Assembly: GCA_937898625.1 (NCBI GenBank)
Contig: CALEJF010000042.1
Coordinates: forward strand, 1 to 64,000
Reading direction: 5' to 3'
From: an uncultured Clostridia bacterium
Lineage (GTDB): Bacteria > Bacillota > Clostridia > Oscillospirales > Acutalibacteraceae
Length of the DNA: 64,000 nt
Position numbers and translations under genes: made by a program. Each line of letters starts with the position of its first letter. Position 1 is the stretch's first letter. Positions 1-8,546 of this stretch are shown piece by piece. The notes under the pieces were generated by a model. That model was not told the origin of the DNA, searched no databases, and was given only the letters and a program-made list of their open reading frames with translations.

Positions 1-53
1 ATATGGTTACCGACAATACCATTTAAGATAATCATCTTGCCATTTTCATCAAA
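1..53 (-). pseudogene. fragment of a surface-protein C-terminal repeat
   Basis: Read on the minus strand, these 53 bases encode FDENGKMIILNGIVGNH. This is nearly identical to FDENGKMIILDGIVGNK in the C-terminal repeat of the BspA-like protein at 25132-28287. The match stops abruptly at position 53, where the IS200-type transposase sequence begins. The fragment therefore belongs to a second gene of the same surface-protein family, continuing left of the window, that was broken or truncated by the insertion sequence. Confidence 0.6.
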
Positions 54-322
54 CTACTTTTACCCTTGAGATATCCCATGAATTGTGCTACACTTATATG
101 TGGTGGGATACTTACCAGCATGTGTATATGGTCACTACACGCTTCTGCTTCTATTATCTCTACACCCTTTTGTATGCACAACTTTCTCAATATCTCTCCG
201 ATGTCTTTCTTTATCTGTCCATATATCTCTTTTCGCCTATACTTTGGTGCAAAAACTATATGGTACTGACATCTGTACTTTGAGTGTGCTGAACTTTTTA
301 TTTCATTATTATTTAATTTCAT
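32..322 (-). pseudogene. tnpA: truncated IS200/IS605-family TnpA transposase
   Basis: TnpA proteins of this family are HUH/Y1 single-strand transposases. The 96-residue frame starts at an ATG with an AGGAGG ribosome binding site 8 nt upstream. It shows the N-terminal YHIVFAPKYRR signature and the metal-binding HUH motif (HIH within SDHIHMLVSIPP), then GYLKGKSSLM. Full-length members are about 130-150 residues and carry the catalytic tyrosine in the missing C-terminal third. Here the family similarity ends at about codon 92, and the frame runs into unrelated FDENGK-repeat sequence before a stop. The protein should be inactive by itself, though the copy could be mobilised in trans if its ends survive. 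Confidence 0.85.
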
Positions 323-456
323 TTATTATTCCTCCTCGTATTTTAGTAATGCGGTTGCCAAACCATCACTATTATACTTGGAGGTTTAATTTTTCCTCAA
401 CTCTTTTTCGGCGTTCATTTGCACGCCTGTTCTGTCTTTGCTGAAGCCTTTTTCCT

Positions 457-475
457 CCCCCAGTAGAACTGGGGG
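457..475. repeat. subterminal hairpin of the IS200-like element
   Basis: CCCCCAGT-AGA-ACTGGGGG forms a perfect 8-bp stem upstream of the truncated tnpA. IS200/IS605 elements carry such subterminal hairpins, which TnpA recognises as single-stranded DNA. This one probably marks the left end of the element; no matching right-end hairpin is visible within the window. Confidence 0.55.
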
Positions 476-503
476 TTTATTTCCACGCATAAATACACCA
501 AGT

Positions 504-534
504 AAAGTGGAGTCACAATAGGTGTCTCCACTTT
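504..534 (+). terminator. rho-independent terminator
   Basis: AAAGTGGAG pairs with CTCCACTTT around a 13-nt loop and is followed by a run of T on the plus strand. It lies about 60 bp before spoVAD, so spoVAD is probably not co-transcribed with what was upstream. The 323-592 stretch otherwise holds only the IS end and the spoVAD leader. Confidence 0.6.
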
Positions 535-592
535 TTTTGTATTATCTTTCGTTTTACGGGAAGACTATTCTCGGAATGAAAGGACTGATAAA

Positions 593-1246
593 ATGGCAGA
601 ACGAATGGGAAAACACACTATCTTGCTTCCTACAAAGCCCTCTGTTATAGGCTATGCTTCTGTGGTTGGCAAGGCAGAGGGAGAAGGTCCGCTATCAAAA
701 GAATTTGACAAGGTTTATGATGACGATACTATTGATGGTTGCCCCACCTGGGAAAAAGCAGAAAGTGCCCTGCATAAAGAAGCTGTTTCACGAGCTATTG
801 CAAAAGCAGATTTATCCCCAAAAGACATTGATTTGATAATGGCTGGAGATTTGCTCAATCAATGTATTGGCACATCCTTTGGCATAAGAGAATTGCAAAT
901 TCCATTTTTAGGACTTTACGGTGCTTGCTCGACAATGGCACTTTCAATGGCTCTTGCATCTGTAATGGTAGATTCACAGGTTGTCAACAACGCGGTTGCA
1001 TCAACATCGTCCCACTTTGCATCAGCTGAAAGACAATTCCGACTTCCCCTTGAATATGGCGGTCAACGACCTCCATCAGCTCAAAGGACTGCCACAGCTT
1101 CAGGCGCAACTGTTATTTCAAATCACACAAGTAACACGCCTTATATTGAAGCAGTTATATTTGGAAAAATTATGGACTACGGCATAAAAGATGCCAATAA
1201 TATGGGTGCCGCCATGGCCCCGGCTGTTGCTATAATAGGACCATAA
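593..1246 (+). CDS. spoVAD: stage V sporulation protein AD, 5' part of an interrupted gene
   Basis: SpoVAD is a thiolase-fold protein of the SpoVA channel complex; it binds dipicolinic acid and is needed for its uptake into the forespore. The 217 residues include EGPLSKEFDKVYDDDT, MAGDLLNQC, LYGACSTM, TSSHFASAERQFR and NMGAAMAP, in the order of the N-terminal two-thirds of SpoVAD. After codon 211 (MAPA) the frame leaves the family, adds six foreign residues (VAIIGP) and stops. The remaining 132 residues lie 21.4 kb downstream at 22634-23032, and the two parts join in frame through GCCCCGGC. As it stands the product is truncated and almost certainly non-functional. Confidence 0.93.
   Translation: MAERMGKHTILLPTKPSVIGYASVVGKAEGEGPLSKEFDKVYDDDTIDGCPTWEKAESALHKEAVSRAIAKADLSPKDIDLIMAGDLLNQCIGTSFGIRELQIPFLGLYGACSTMALSMALASVMVDSQVVNNAVASTSSHFASAERQFRLPLEYGGQRPPSAQRTATASGATVISNHTSNTPYIEAVIFGKIMDYGIKDANNMGAAMAPAVAIIGP
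1217..1224 (+). other. attL core (8-bp crossover site)
   Basis: GCCCCGGC within the SpoVAD MAPA codons is repeated exactly at 22634-22641. Upstream is spoVAD coding sequence; downstream is element DNA. The centre of symmetry of the reconstructed attP falls on the CC dinucleotide at 1220-1221, a non-palindromic pair suitable as the serine-recombinase overlap. Confidence 0.8.
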
Positions 1247-1248
1247 AA
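1239..1248 (+). repeat. attP arm repeat, right arm (in attL)
   Basis: GACCATAAAA here is the exact reverse complement of TTTTATGGTC at 22610-22619. In the excised circle both lie exactly 14 bp from the 8-bp core, giving a symmetric site of 56 bp. The overlapping sequence 1238-1255 (GGACCA-N6-TGGTCC) is also a small local palindrome. Confidence 0.75.
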
Positions 1249-1319
1249 GTGGTCCGTATAACAAAAATTATTATATAACTTCGTCGTATTTTTGGGAATT
1301 TTTTGTATAGGAAAAAGTT

Positions 1320-1589
1320 ATGAACAATGTTTTTAGTCTTACGGAAATGCAAACTCGGTTAACCGATTTGCAAAGTTCAAATATTCAGGATTGCGATAAA
1401 AACTCGCTTAAAAATCTTGAAGATTTGGATTTAGTTAGTTATGCCTTTCCGGGCAAAATTGACAAGTACCTTGACGATGTGGTGAATCCATATCTGTTCA
1501 AGGTGGACGATGTAACGGTTAAAATGGAATTCAACTGTAATGGACAAAAGTTTTCTGATACTTTGTCCAAAATTATTCAGTTCCATTGA
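1320..1589 (+). CDS. small protein at the left end of the element
   Basis: This 89-residue protein of unknown function lies between attL and the recombinase gene. It is acidic, with no signal peptide or membrane segment. Its C-terminal part (VDDVTVKMEFN...DTLSKIIQF) resembles in style the tiny TnpW-like proteins found beside recombinases of clostridial elements, but I cannot assign it to a family. It ends 70 bp before the recombinase start. Small proteins in this position can be recombination directionality factors; that role is only a guess here. Confidence 0.5.
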   Translation: MNNVFSLTEMQTRLTDLQSSNIQDCDKNSLKNLEDLDLVSYAFPGKIDKYLDDVVNPYLFKVDDVTVKMEFNCNGQKFSDTLSKIIQFH

Positions 1590-1659
1590 CTGTTACCAAC
1601 AAGGCGGTATAGTAATCCTTTCAACTTGCCGCCTTCATATTACATATGGAGGCTTTTTC

Positions 1660-3330
1660 ATGCAGAAAAAATATAACGAGTTTCTGGACTCCCATGTCAA
1701 TAAAATTGAAACTGTCAAAGTAGCGTTGTATCTGCGATTATCCCGTGATGATGGTGATAAAAACGAAAGCAACTCAATCACAAACCAACGCAACATCTTA
1801 ACTACCTATGTTAAACAGATTCCTGAATTCAAAATTGAAGATATTTATACCGACGATGGGTTTTCAGGCACAAACTTTAATCGTCCTGATTTTACGCGAA
1901 TGATGGACGATATTTATGAGGGTAAAATCAACTGTGTAATCGTTAAAGACCTTTCTCGTCTTGGACGAAATTACAGCGAAACTGCACGATATATTGATGA
2001 GATTTTCCCAAGGCTTAACATCCGATTTATAGCTCTCAACAACAGTATTGACACAGCATCAAGCACAATGAATGCTGCAACACAATGTATTTCAGTTGGT
2101 GTTACAAACGTCATCAATGAAAGTCTTGCTGCAACGACATCTGTCAATGTTCGTGCTACGCTCAACCACAACAGACAACAAGGCAAATTCATTGGTAGTT
2201 TTGCTTGTTATGGATATAAAAAAAGTGATGATGACCATCACAAGCTTGTTATTGACCCTGAAACCGCACCTATTGTCCGCGATATTTTCAACAGGTTCAT
2301 TTTAGGTGAAAGTGTTTTATCAATTACAAGGCACTTAAACGCTTTAGGTATTCCTAATCCATCTGCATACAAATCCATGAACAATCCTAACTACAAGCCA
2401 CAAAGCAATTCGTGTTTATGGGTTGATTCAACTGTGCGAAGAATTCTCTCAAACGAAATGTATTTAGGCAATATGGTTCAAGGTAAAAACGAAAAAATCA
2501 GTTACAAAATTAAACAGAATCGCAGTGTTAATAAAGATAATTGGATAATTGTTGAGAACACACATCAGCCAATTATTGACCGTGATACTTTTGATAAGGC
2601 ACAATCACTATTCAATAAAAACACTCGAATTTCGCCAAAATCTGACTCTGTCGATTTATTTTCAGGCTTTATGAGATGCTCTAACTGCAACTATACGCTT
2701 AACAAAAAGACTAACACTCATTCTTATGGCACTTATGAGTATTACAGATGTACTACAAGAACTAAAAAAGGTAAAGACACTTGTGAAAGTGGTCACACAA
2801 TCCGTATTGATAAACTTGAAAAGGCAGTGCTCAAATCATTACAATTTATGATAAAAACTGCTGTTGACATGGACGAAATTATCAAAAGCACAAATCAATC
2901 AGGCAAAATCCGTACCGACGAAACCTTGCTCGAACGAAAGTTACAGAAAGAGTCTTCACAACTTGAAAAGTACAAATCTGCTATGGTTGACCTTTATCCC
3001 GATTACAAATGTGGAATTCTTTCACAGGACGAGTATCTACTTTTAAAGGTAAATATTTCAGAAAAAATCACATCACTGCAAAAGGAAATCACCAAAACAC
3101 AAGAACAGATTAAAAAGTGTCACACAGGAATGGTTGAGGAAAATGATTTCATCGCAAGCTTCAAAAAATACGGCACCATCGACAAATTAACTCGACCAAT
3201 GCTTGTGGAACTTCTTGACTGCATCCTTGTCCATAAAGGTGGCGACATCACAATCCGTTGGAAATTCCGTGATGCATATCAGGATGCCCTCACCTATCTC
3301 GCTGAACTCGAAAAACAAAAATCAGCGTAA
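1660..3330 (+). CDS. large serine recombinase
   Basis: This 556-residue site-specific recombinase should integrate and excise the element. The ATG at 1660 follows GGAGG at 1648, so it is preferred over an in-frame start further upstream. Residues 20-150 are the resolvase catalytic domain: ALYLRLSRDD with nucleophile Ser28, then IYTDDGFSGTNFNRPDF and VKDLSRLGRN. A recombinase domain follows (residues about 180-290), then a zinc ribbon (RCSNC...YYRC...DTC) and a lysine/glutamate-rich coiled coil near 420-500, as in TndX/CcrB-type enzymes. The catalytic-domain end is somewhat divergent (SSTMNAATQCISVGVTN), but no key residue is obviously lost. Its position directly inside attL is typical. Confidence 0.93.
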   Translation: MQKKYNEFLDSHVNKIETVKVALYLRLSRDDGDKNESNSITNQRNILTTYVKQIPEFKIEDIYTDDGFSGTNFNRPDFTRMMDDIYEGKINCVIVKDLSRLGRNYSETARYIDEIFPRLNIRFIALNNSIDTASSTMNAATQCISVGVTNVINESLAATTSVNVRATLNHNRQQGKFIGSFACYGYKKSDDDHHKLVIDPETAPIVRDIFNRFILGESVLSITRHLNALGIPNPSAYKSMNNPNYKPQSNSCLWVDSTVRRILSNEMYLGNMVQGKNEKISYKIKQNRSVNKDNWIIVENTHQPIIDRDTFDKAQSLFNKNTRISPKSDSVDLFSGFMRCSNCNYTLNKKTNTHSYGTYEYYRCTTRTKKGKDTCESGHTIRIDKLEKAVLKSLQFMIKTAVDMDEIIKSTNQSGKIRTDETLLERKLQKESSQLEKYKSAMVDLYPDYKCGILSQDEYLLLKVNISEKITSLQKEITKTQEQIKKCHTGMVEENDFIASFKKYGTIDKLTRPMLVELLDCILVHKGGDITIRWKFRDAYQDALTYLAELEKQKSA

Positions 3331-3344
3331 ATATTTGGCATAAG

Positions 3345-3451
3345 CCACCTTTAAATGCAAAGCATTTTTCCATTATTGGGGTCATAGGGGTGTCCCCTGA
3401 AAACGGCAAGGTGGAAAAGAGTCCACCACAGCCAATGCTTGTTACGTAAAA
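3345..3451 (+). repeat. oriT-like inverted repeat, left copy
   Basis: About 107 bp recur in inverted orientation at 22353-22462, sharing CCACCTTTAAATGCA, GGGTCATAGGGGT, CCCCTGAAAACGGCAAG and AGCCAATGCTTG. The block contains a GGGG-TGT-CCCC hairpin and lies directly upstream of a mobC-like gene. Position and hairpin suggest an origin of transfer; the nic site is not identified. No gene is seen in 3331-3475. Confidence 0.65.
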
Positions 3452-3475
3452 CAATAAAGAAAGAAGGTAATAAAA

Positions 3476-3838
3476 ATGAGAAAACGTGATAAAGAAGTAA
3501 GAATAAGATTAAGCGACCAAGAATATGTAAAACTGCAGAAAAATGCAGAAAAAGCTAACATGAAAGTTGCACCTTATGTGCGGAAAGTTGCCCAAAGTCC
3601 AAACATTTTTATTGTAAATTGTGATTATAATATCATTGCAGAGCACACAAGAGAAATTGCAAAAGTCAGAACAGCCATTAACCAAATGATTTTCACAATA
3701 GAAGCAACAAACAATTACCTGCCAAAAGATATTGAAACTATCGTAGAACTAATAACATACATTTTTAAAACAGAAAATGAATTGCGAGACCACTTACGTA
3801 AAGAACGAAACCTTAATTTTGAAAAACTTATCGACTAA
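3476..3838 (+). CDS. mobC: MobC-like relaxosome accessory protein
   Basis: MobC-type proteins are ribbon-helix-helix DNA-binding proteins that help a relaxase bind oriT. The 120 residues start with RDKEVRIRLSDQEYVKLQKNAEKANMKVAPYVRKVA, the usual RHH opening, followed by a helical C-terminal half (REIAKVRTAINQMIFTI). AAGAAGG precedes the ATG. The gene sits just after the oriT-like repeat, as expected. No relaxase gene follows: the next genes are on the opposite strand. Mobilisation would therefore need a relaxase supplied in trans. Confidence 0.7.
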   Translation: MRKRDKEVRIRLSDQEYVKLQKNAEKANMKVAPYVRKVAQSPNIFIVNCDYNIIAEHTREIAKVRTAINQMIFTIEATNNYLPKDIETIVELITYIFKTENELRDHLRKERNLNFEKLID

Positions 3839-3962
3839 TAACTAAGATAATAGTTTTTTAAACCTTCTTCCAAGGTATAAAACCTAGCATTATAACATCT
3901 GATGAATTTTTCCTTACTGACTCTTAATTCTTCAAGGAGTATAAGAATACATTGAACATATA

Positions 3963-4002
3963 AAAATGCCTATGAAGTTACAATTAACCTCATAGGCATT
4001 TT
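3963..4002. terminator. bidirectional terminator between mobC and hsdR
   Basis: AAAATGCCTATGAAGTTA pairs with TAACCTCATAGGCATTTT (one internal mismatch), with A/T runs on both sides, between convergent genes. Almost the same stem occurs at 12644-12681 on the other side of the restriction-Fic block. Confidence 0.75.
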
Positions 4003-4016
4003 ACCTTATATAAATT

Positions 4017-7000
4017 TTACGCTGCAGTGATGCTGTTGTGCATGATATCAACGATATTTCGAAGTATCTGTGCCTGAGCACCGAACATTGTGATAATGTC
4101 ATAGTTATCAAATGGTGACTTTTCAATCAGGTCATTTACATTGATGTCACCGTTTTCACGAACATAATCAATGATTGATTTAACAAATTCCTGCTGTTGT
4201 GAATTGAAAGTATTGCCACTTAAGAACTCACCAAATTTTTCATTGATTGCATCTTGCTCAATACCCACAATTGAACGGATAAACGCAGCAAGATTATCAA
4301 TATTAGTAATCTTCTGATACTCGTCTTTTGTGCCGAGTTCTTCCCAAAGAACACGTTCTAATTCTTTAAGGTCGTCTGCATTAATTGGCTCAAGATTACG
4401 GATTTTGAGAATTGTCGGATTGTTGGTGTTTTCAGCAAGGTAGTCAATAACCTTTTCCTTGTAAGTTCTGATATCAACAAGTCCATCACCATCATATTCG
4501 CCGTCCATTATTACATCGACTGTATCAATATCAATCGGATTGACCTTGCTTTCTATATACTTCATAAGGTCACGGACTTCATCACGATACCTTTCAAGGT
4601 CACTAACTTTCGGACTTTCCCAGAAATCTGTACCTGCGAGAATCTGAAGCACATCTGCCTTTGCTTTGACACCATCAATAGTTGAATAGTCAAGAAGAAG
4701 TCTTGCAGCCTTTCTGACCATGCCAACTGCCCTTGTTGCCTCACTTATATTCCCATTTGCAAGGACTGAAAGTTCGATATTGAATATCTTCACATCAAAT
4801 GCAAGGGCTTTTTTGTCTTCGTCAATATCACTATCAACAAGTTTTGAGATGTGAAGTTGCATTTCTTTTGCATCAAGAATCGAAATAGCCTGCCAACGTT
4901 CCTTGTCACAGAATTTATCCACATAAGCCAGTTCTTCTCTTACGGAAATTCTTGCACTGTTGGCCTTAATACCAAGAACTTTGTTGATAAGTTCAGGCTT
5001 AATTTTGTCATAATATGCCTTGTGTTCAGGGTTGGTCTGATGCTCAATCTTCTGCAATTCAACTAACAAGTTAAGTTTTGCATCAAATAATCTCTGTGAA
5101 AGTGATTTTGAAACAACACCATCTGAGCCCTCAGGATTCTGGTCAAAATATTCAAAGTTGCCACAGTAATCAAAAATAAGGAAATATTCTTTATCCTTAC
5201 CGTCAATAAGACCTTCGCAAAGACGAGTACCACGACCAATCATCTGCACAAACTTGATTTTTGATTTAACAGGCTTGAAGAACACAAGATTCAGTACACT
5301 TGGAACATCAACACCTGTGTCAAGCATATCAACAGAAACTGCGATACGGAAATTATCATCAGTTTCAAATTTTGTTATAAGCTCATTTGCACCCTTAACC
5401 TGATTATCAATAAGCTGACAATAATTTTCACCATATTTTGGATATGTTTTCTTAAATACATCAACAATCAGTTTTGCGTGATTGTGGTTGTATGCAAAAA
5501 TAATTGTTTTACCGAGTTTCTGACCATAATCGACCTTTAAACCCTTTGTCATAAGTTCATCAAGGACTCTGCGACAAGTGTCTTCATTGTAGAAAATCTT
5601 GAAAAGTGTTTCTTTTGGGATAACATAGTCAGATGTCACATCATCTTCAAGGAGTACATCAACTTTTTGCTTGTCAATAGCACTTAAATCGCTGTATTTA
5701 ATACCATGACTTAAAAGTTTTGTTGTTTTGCTCTTAACTCTATATGGCACGAGATAGTGTTCTTTCACTCCTTCTTCAAGCGAATATGAGAAGTTAGGTT
5801 CACCATTTTCACAGTTGAAAAGATGATATGTATTTGCATCAACCTCGTCTTTTGGTGTTGCAGTAAGACCCACAAGCAAACAGTCAAAATATGAGAAGAT
5901 TGAGCCGTATTTATTGAAGATTGAACGGTGTGCCTCGTCAACGATAATCAAGTCAAATCTTGCTGAAGTGAATTCTTTATCTTCAGCATCGATATAATTT
6001 ATCATTGTCTGATGAGTTGAGAATGTAATTCTTGCATTTGGCTCATCTGCAAGAGATTTGTCAGAAAGAACACAGTAACTCATATCAGGTAAAATCTTCT
6101 GGAAATTCTTGAAAGCCTGTTGCACAAGGCTTGTACGGTCAGCAAGGAACAACACATTTTTAATCCATTTGTTACGAGCAAGAACTTCAACAAGAGAGAT
6201 TGAAACTCTTGTTTTACCAGTACCCGTAGCCATAACGATAAGTCCCCTACGATGCAGGTCATTAAATCTTTCACAGATGTTAGTTATAGCCATTTTCTGA
6301 TATGGTCTGCCTGAAATATCATCACGGATTACAAGGTCAGTTATATCATTTCTGCTACGCTTCTGAATCATATATTCAAGTTCTTCAGCAGTATGGAATG
6401 CCATAACCTTACGGGATGGATAAAGTCCGTCAATCACATAGATTTCATAACCGTTTGTATAGTAAAGCACAGGAACATAGCCATATTGCTTTTCCATACA
6501 TTCGCCATAAGTTTTAACTTGCTGAATGCCAACAGTTGCATCAACACTTGTCTTTTTAGCCTCAACAATAGCAAGCGGCTTACCGTCTTTGCCATAAAGG
6601 ACATAATCGCAGAACCCGATACCTGAAGCATTAGGCATATCTTTAACAGGAATTTCACAACAAGCCATATTGGGCATTACAGTACCACTTTTTATAACTG
6701 TACCGTTTGGGAGAGTTGTTGTGCTTTGTGGTTCAAGCACAGTCCAACCAACCTCACCAAGATATACATCTATATAAACACGACGAGTTTCTGCCTCGCT
6801 CATATATGCAGGAATTGTGAAAGATGCAACAGTTTCGGGTTGCTCAAATTTTCTATATACAAACTCTGCAAAGAAAGCAAGGTTATCAAGAGCAAGTCGA
6901 GCATATTTTTTCTTGATATTCTTATCGTGCTGTGCATTCATACCCAACTTACGGATGAAATGAAGTGTTTCAAGAATGACGCTGTTATCAACAAACCCTG

Positions 7001-7211
7001 TTATGAGTTTATTGTCGATAAGCTCAAGCATTGTTGCATTTTTCGGTATTTCTACACTGTGTTTATCGTATATAAATTCAACTATTGTCAAAAGAGCATT
7101 ACGACAACTCGAAGCCATATCAGATGGTGTATCAGCATTTTCAGCCAATACACAAGCATCATATATAGCCTTGTATTTAGTATTATTCAGAATAAAATCA
7201 AATTGAGTCAT
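4017..7211 (-). CDS. hsdR: type I restriction enzyme, R (translocase/nuclease) subunit
   Basis: HsdR cuts DNA lacking the host methylation pattern after ATP-driven translocation. The 1064-residue protein has an N-terminal DUF4145-like segment, then a PD-(D/E)XK nuclease domain (GFCDYVLYGKDGKPLAIVEAKK, residues about 200-220). Next are the SF2 motor motifs MATGTGKTRVS (Walker A), IVDEAHRS (Walker B), GLTATP and MIGRGTRL, and an EcoEI-type helical C-terminal domain. All catalytic motifs are present and the length is normal. AAGGAG precedes the ATG. It is the last gene of the minus-strand operon hsdM-hsdS-accessory nuclease-hsdR. Confidence 0.96.
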   Translation of the reverse strand: MTQFDFILNNTKYKAIYDACVLAENADTPSDMASSCRNALLTIVEFIYDKHSVEIPKNATMLELIDNKLITGFVDNSVILETLHFIRKLGMNAQHDKNIKKKYARLALDNLAFFAEFVYRKFEQPETVASFTIPAYMSEAETRRVYIDVYLGEVGWTVLEPQSTTTLPNGTVIKSGTVMPNMACCEIPVKDMPNASGIGFCDYVLYGKDGKPLAIVEAKKTSVDATVGIQQVKTYGECMEKQYGYVPVLYYTNGYEIYVIDGLYPSRKVMAFHTAEELEYMIQKRSRNDITDLVIRDDISGRPYQKMAITNICERFNDLHRRGLIVMATGTGKTRVSISLVEVLARNKWIKNVLFLADRTSLVQQAFKNFQKILPDMSYCVLSDKSLADEPNARITFSTHQTMINYIDAEDKEFTSARFDLIIVDEAHRSIFNKYGSIFSYFDCLLVGLTATPKDEVDANTYHLFNCENGEPNFSYSLEEGVKEHYLVPYRVKSKTTKLLSHGIKYSDLSAIDKQKVDVLLEDDVTSDYVIPKETLFKIFYNEDTCRRVLDELMTKGLKVDYGQKLGKTIIFAYNHNHAKLIVDVFKKTYPKYGENYCQLIDNQVKGANELITKFETDDNFRIAVSVDMLDTGVDVPSVLNLVFFKPVKSKIKFVQMIGRGTRLCEGLIDGKDKEYFLIFDYCGNFEYFDQNPEGSDGVVSKSLSQRLFDAKLNLLVELQKIEHQTNPEHKAYYDKIKPELINKVLGIKANSARISVREELAYVDKFCDKERWQAISILDAKEMQLHISKLVDSDIDEDKKALAFDVKIFNIELSVLANGNISEATRAVGMVRKAARLLLDYSTIDGVKAKADVLQILAGTDFWESPKVSDLERYRDEVRDLMKYIESKVNPIDIDTVDVIMDGEYDGDGLVDIRTYKEKVIDYLAENTNNPTILKIRNLEPINADDLKELERVLWEELGTKDEYQKITNIDNLAAFIRSIVGIEQDAINEKFGEFLSGNTFNSQQQEFVKSIIDYVRENGDINVNDLIEKSPFDNYDIITMFGAQAQILRNIVDIMHNSITAA

Positions 7212-7260
7212 AATAATTCTCCTTGATTAGATGTTATGTAACAAATCATAATTTTTGTAA

Positions 7261-8535
7261 TTAAATTTTATAAACACTGTTATCCACTTTTTCTTCATCT
7301 TCATAAAAAGCGTCCATTGTTAGCAAACCTGTTCTAGCACTAAAAACAGAAATAATTTTATCACATGTTATTTCTCCATTTTGAAACTGTTCAAAAATCT
7401 TTAACAGTGATTCTGTTGTTATTATTAAACTGCCCATCTTCTTTGATAAATCAATTTGTTCTTCATTTATTGGCTCTCTTTCGGCAAGTGGCTTATTTCT
7501 AATTGGATTTATGATTAAAAGAGTTTTGGTGTCTTCTTTGCGATTTTCATCTTTTAATTTATCTAAATATTTACCACGATGAACTTCAACTTGTGTCACA
7601 TGTTCATACTTAACATTTGATGTAACACCCTTAATTTCACCGACAAAAGTTATGTTTTCTTTTGGTATCAGAAAATCTTCACGTTTTTCATCCTTAAATG
7701 AAGATAAATCACAAACGAGTAATTTTTCCAAAATTTCAAATACTGTTGAAACTAATTCGTTTCCACTGGTTACCAATATACTCTTATACTTCGAGTTTTC
7801 TTCTAGTTTTATATTTGCTTGTTCGATTTTTGCCTTTAATTCGTCAATTTCTTGATTACTCCTATCAATCAATTCTTTCTGTTGTTCATCATCGAAACAT
7901 TTGTAATCAATTAGCCATTGAGGAATTTCTACTTTTTGTTTGTCTAATCCTATACCTCTTATAAAATCGTCAATTGTTGTGTTTGGCGATTTAAGGTCAA
8001 GTGTTGTTATAATAAGATTGCCAAATTGTAATGTGGTTGCTTTGTTTCCACCTTTTGACCTCGTAAGCACATCAGAATCTCGAACAAAGCAAAATGCCGA
8101 TATATAACTTTTCCCATTAAGAAAAGTTTCTGAATTTTCATAAATCAATTCGTAAGAATTTGTAAAACTATCAGGAATAATTGAAGCCAAAAGATTTTTT
8201 CTTAAATTCGTTAATTCATTTTTTAATTCTATTTTTTTATCATATCTTTTTTTGTGTTCCCAATAATCGTAATAATGTGTATAATTTTGTGGAAGTGCAA
8301 CTATGTTTATTGAGCTTTGGGAAGTCTCTATCATTCTCTTTATACTTATCAAATCATTAGTACAATATATTTTGTTGCTAATATTTTCATCAAACGCCCA
8401 TAACTTATCATTTTGTAACGAAAATATGTTAATGTCAAACGAATCCAACGCCATCGGTTTATTTAAGGTTGAATTAACTATCTCATGCTTTGTTTCAAAT
8501 GACAAGTTATTACTGGATGTTACTTGTATTTTCAT
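7261..8535 (-). CDS. putative PD-(D/E)XK nuclease embedded in the type I R-M operon
   Basis: This 424-residue protein has no assigned family. Residues about 225-265 form a coiled coil (IDRSNQEIDELKAKIEQANIKLEE). The C-terminal region resembles a restriction-endonuclease fold, with EDFLIP, then ITFVGEIKGVTSNV (a D...ExK arrangement), then a helix with HVTQVEVHRGKYLDKL. A following segment (TKTLLIINPIRNKPLAEREP) fits the later strands of such folds. The gene lies between hsdS (11 bp upstream) and hsdR (49 bp downstream) with its own GAGGTG site, so it is translated with the R-M system. It may be an extra nuclease or a sensor; this is inferred from motif and position. Confidence 0.6.
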   Translation of the reverse strand: MKIQVTSSNNLSFETKHEIVNSTLNKPMALDSFDINIFSLQNDKLWAFDENISNKIYCTNDLISIKRMIETSQSSINIVALPQNYTHYYDYWEHKKRYDKKIELKNELTNLRKNLLASIIPDSFTNSYELIYENSETFLNGKSYISAFCFVRDSDVLTRSKGGNKATTLQFGNLIITTLDLKSPNTTIDDFIRGIGLDKQKVEIPQWLIDYKCFDDEQQKELIDRSNQEIDELKAKIEQANIKLEENSKYKSILVTSGNELVSTVFEILEKLLVCDLSSFKDEKREDFLIPKENITFVGEIKGVTSNVKYEHVTQVEVHRGKYLDKLKDENRKEDTKTLLIINPIRNKPLAEREPINEEQIDLSKKMGSLIITTESLLKIFEQFQNGEITCDKIISVFSARTGLLTMDAFYEDEEKVDNSVYKI

Positions 8536-8546
8536 ATTTTTTCACC

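Noticed and set aside
593..1246. spoVAD 5' part as an independent short gene
   Set aside because: Its last six residues are foreign, and it lacks the C-terminal third; the missing part is present downstream with the same core.
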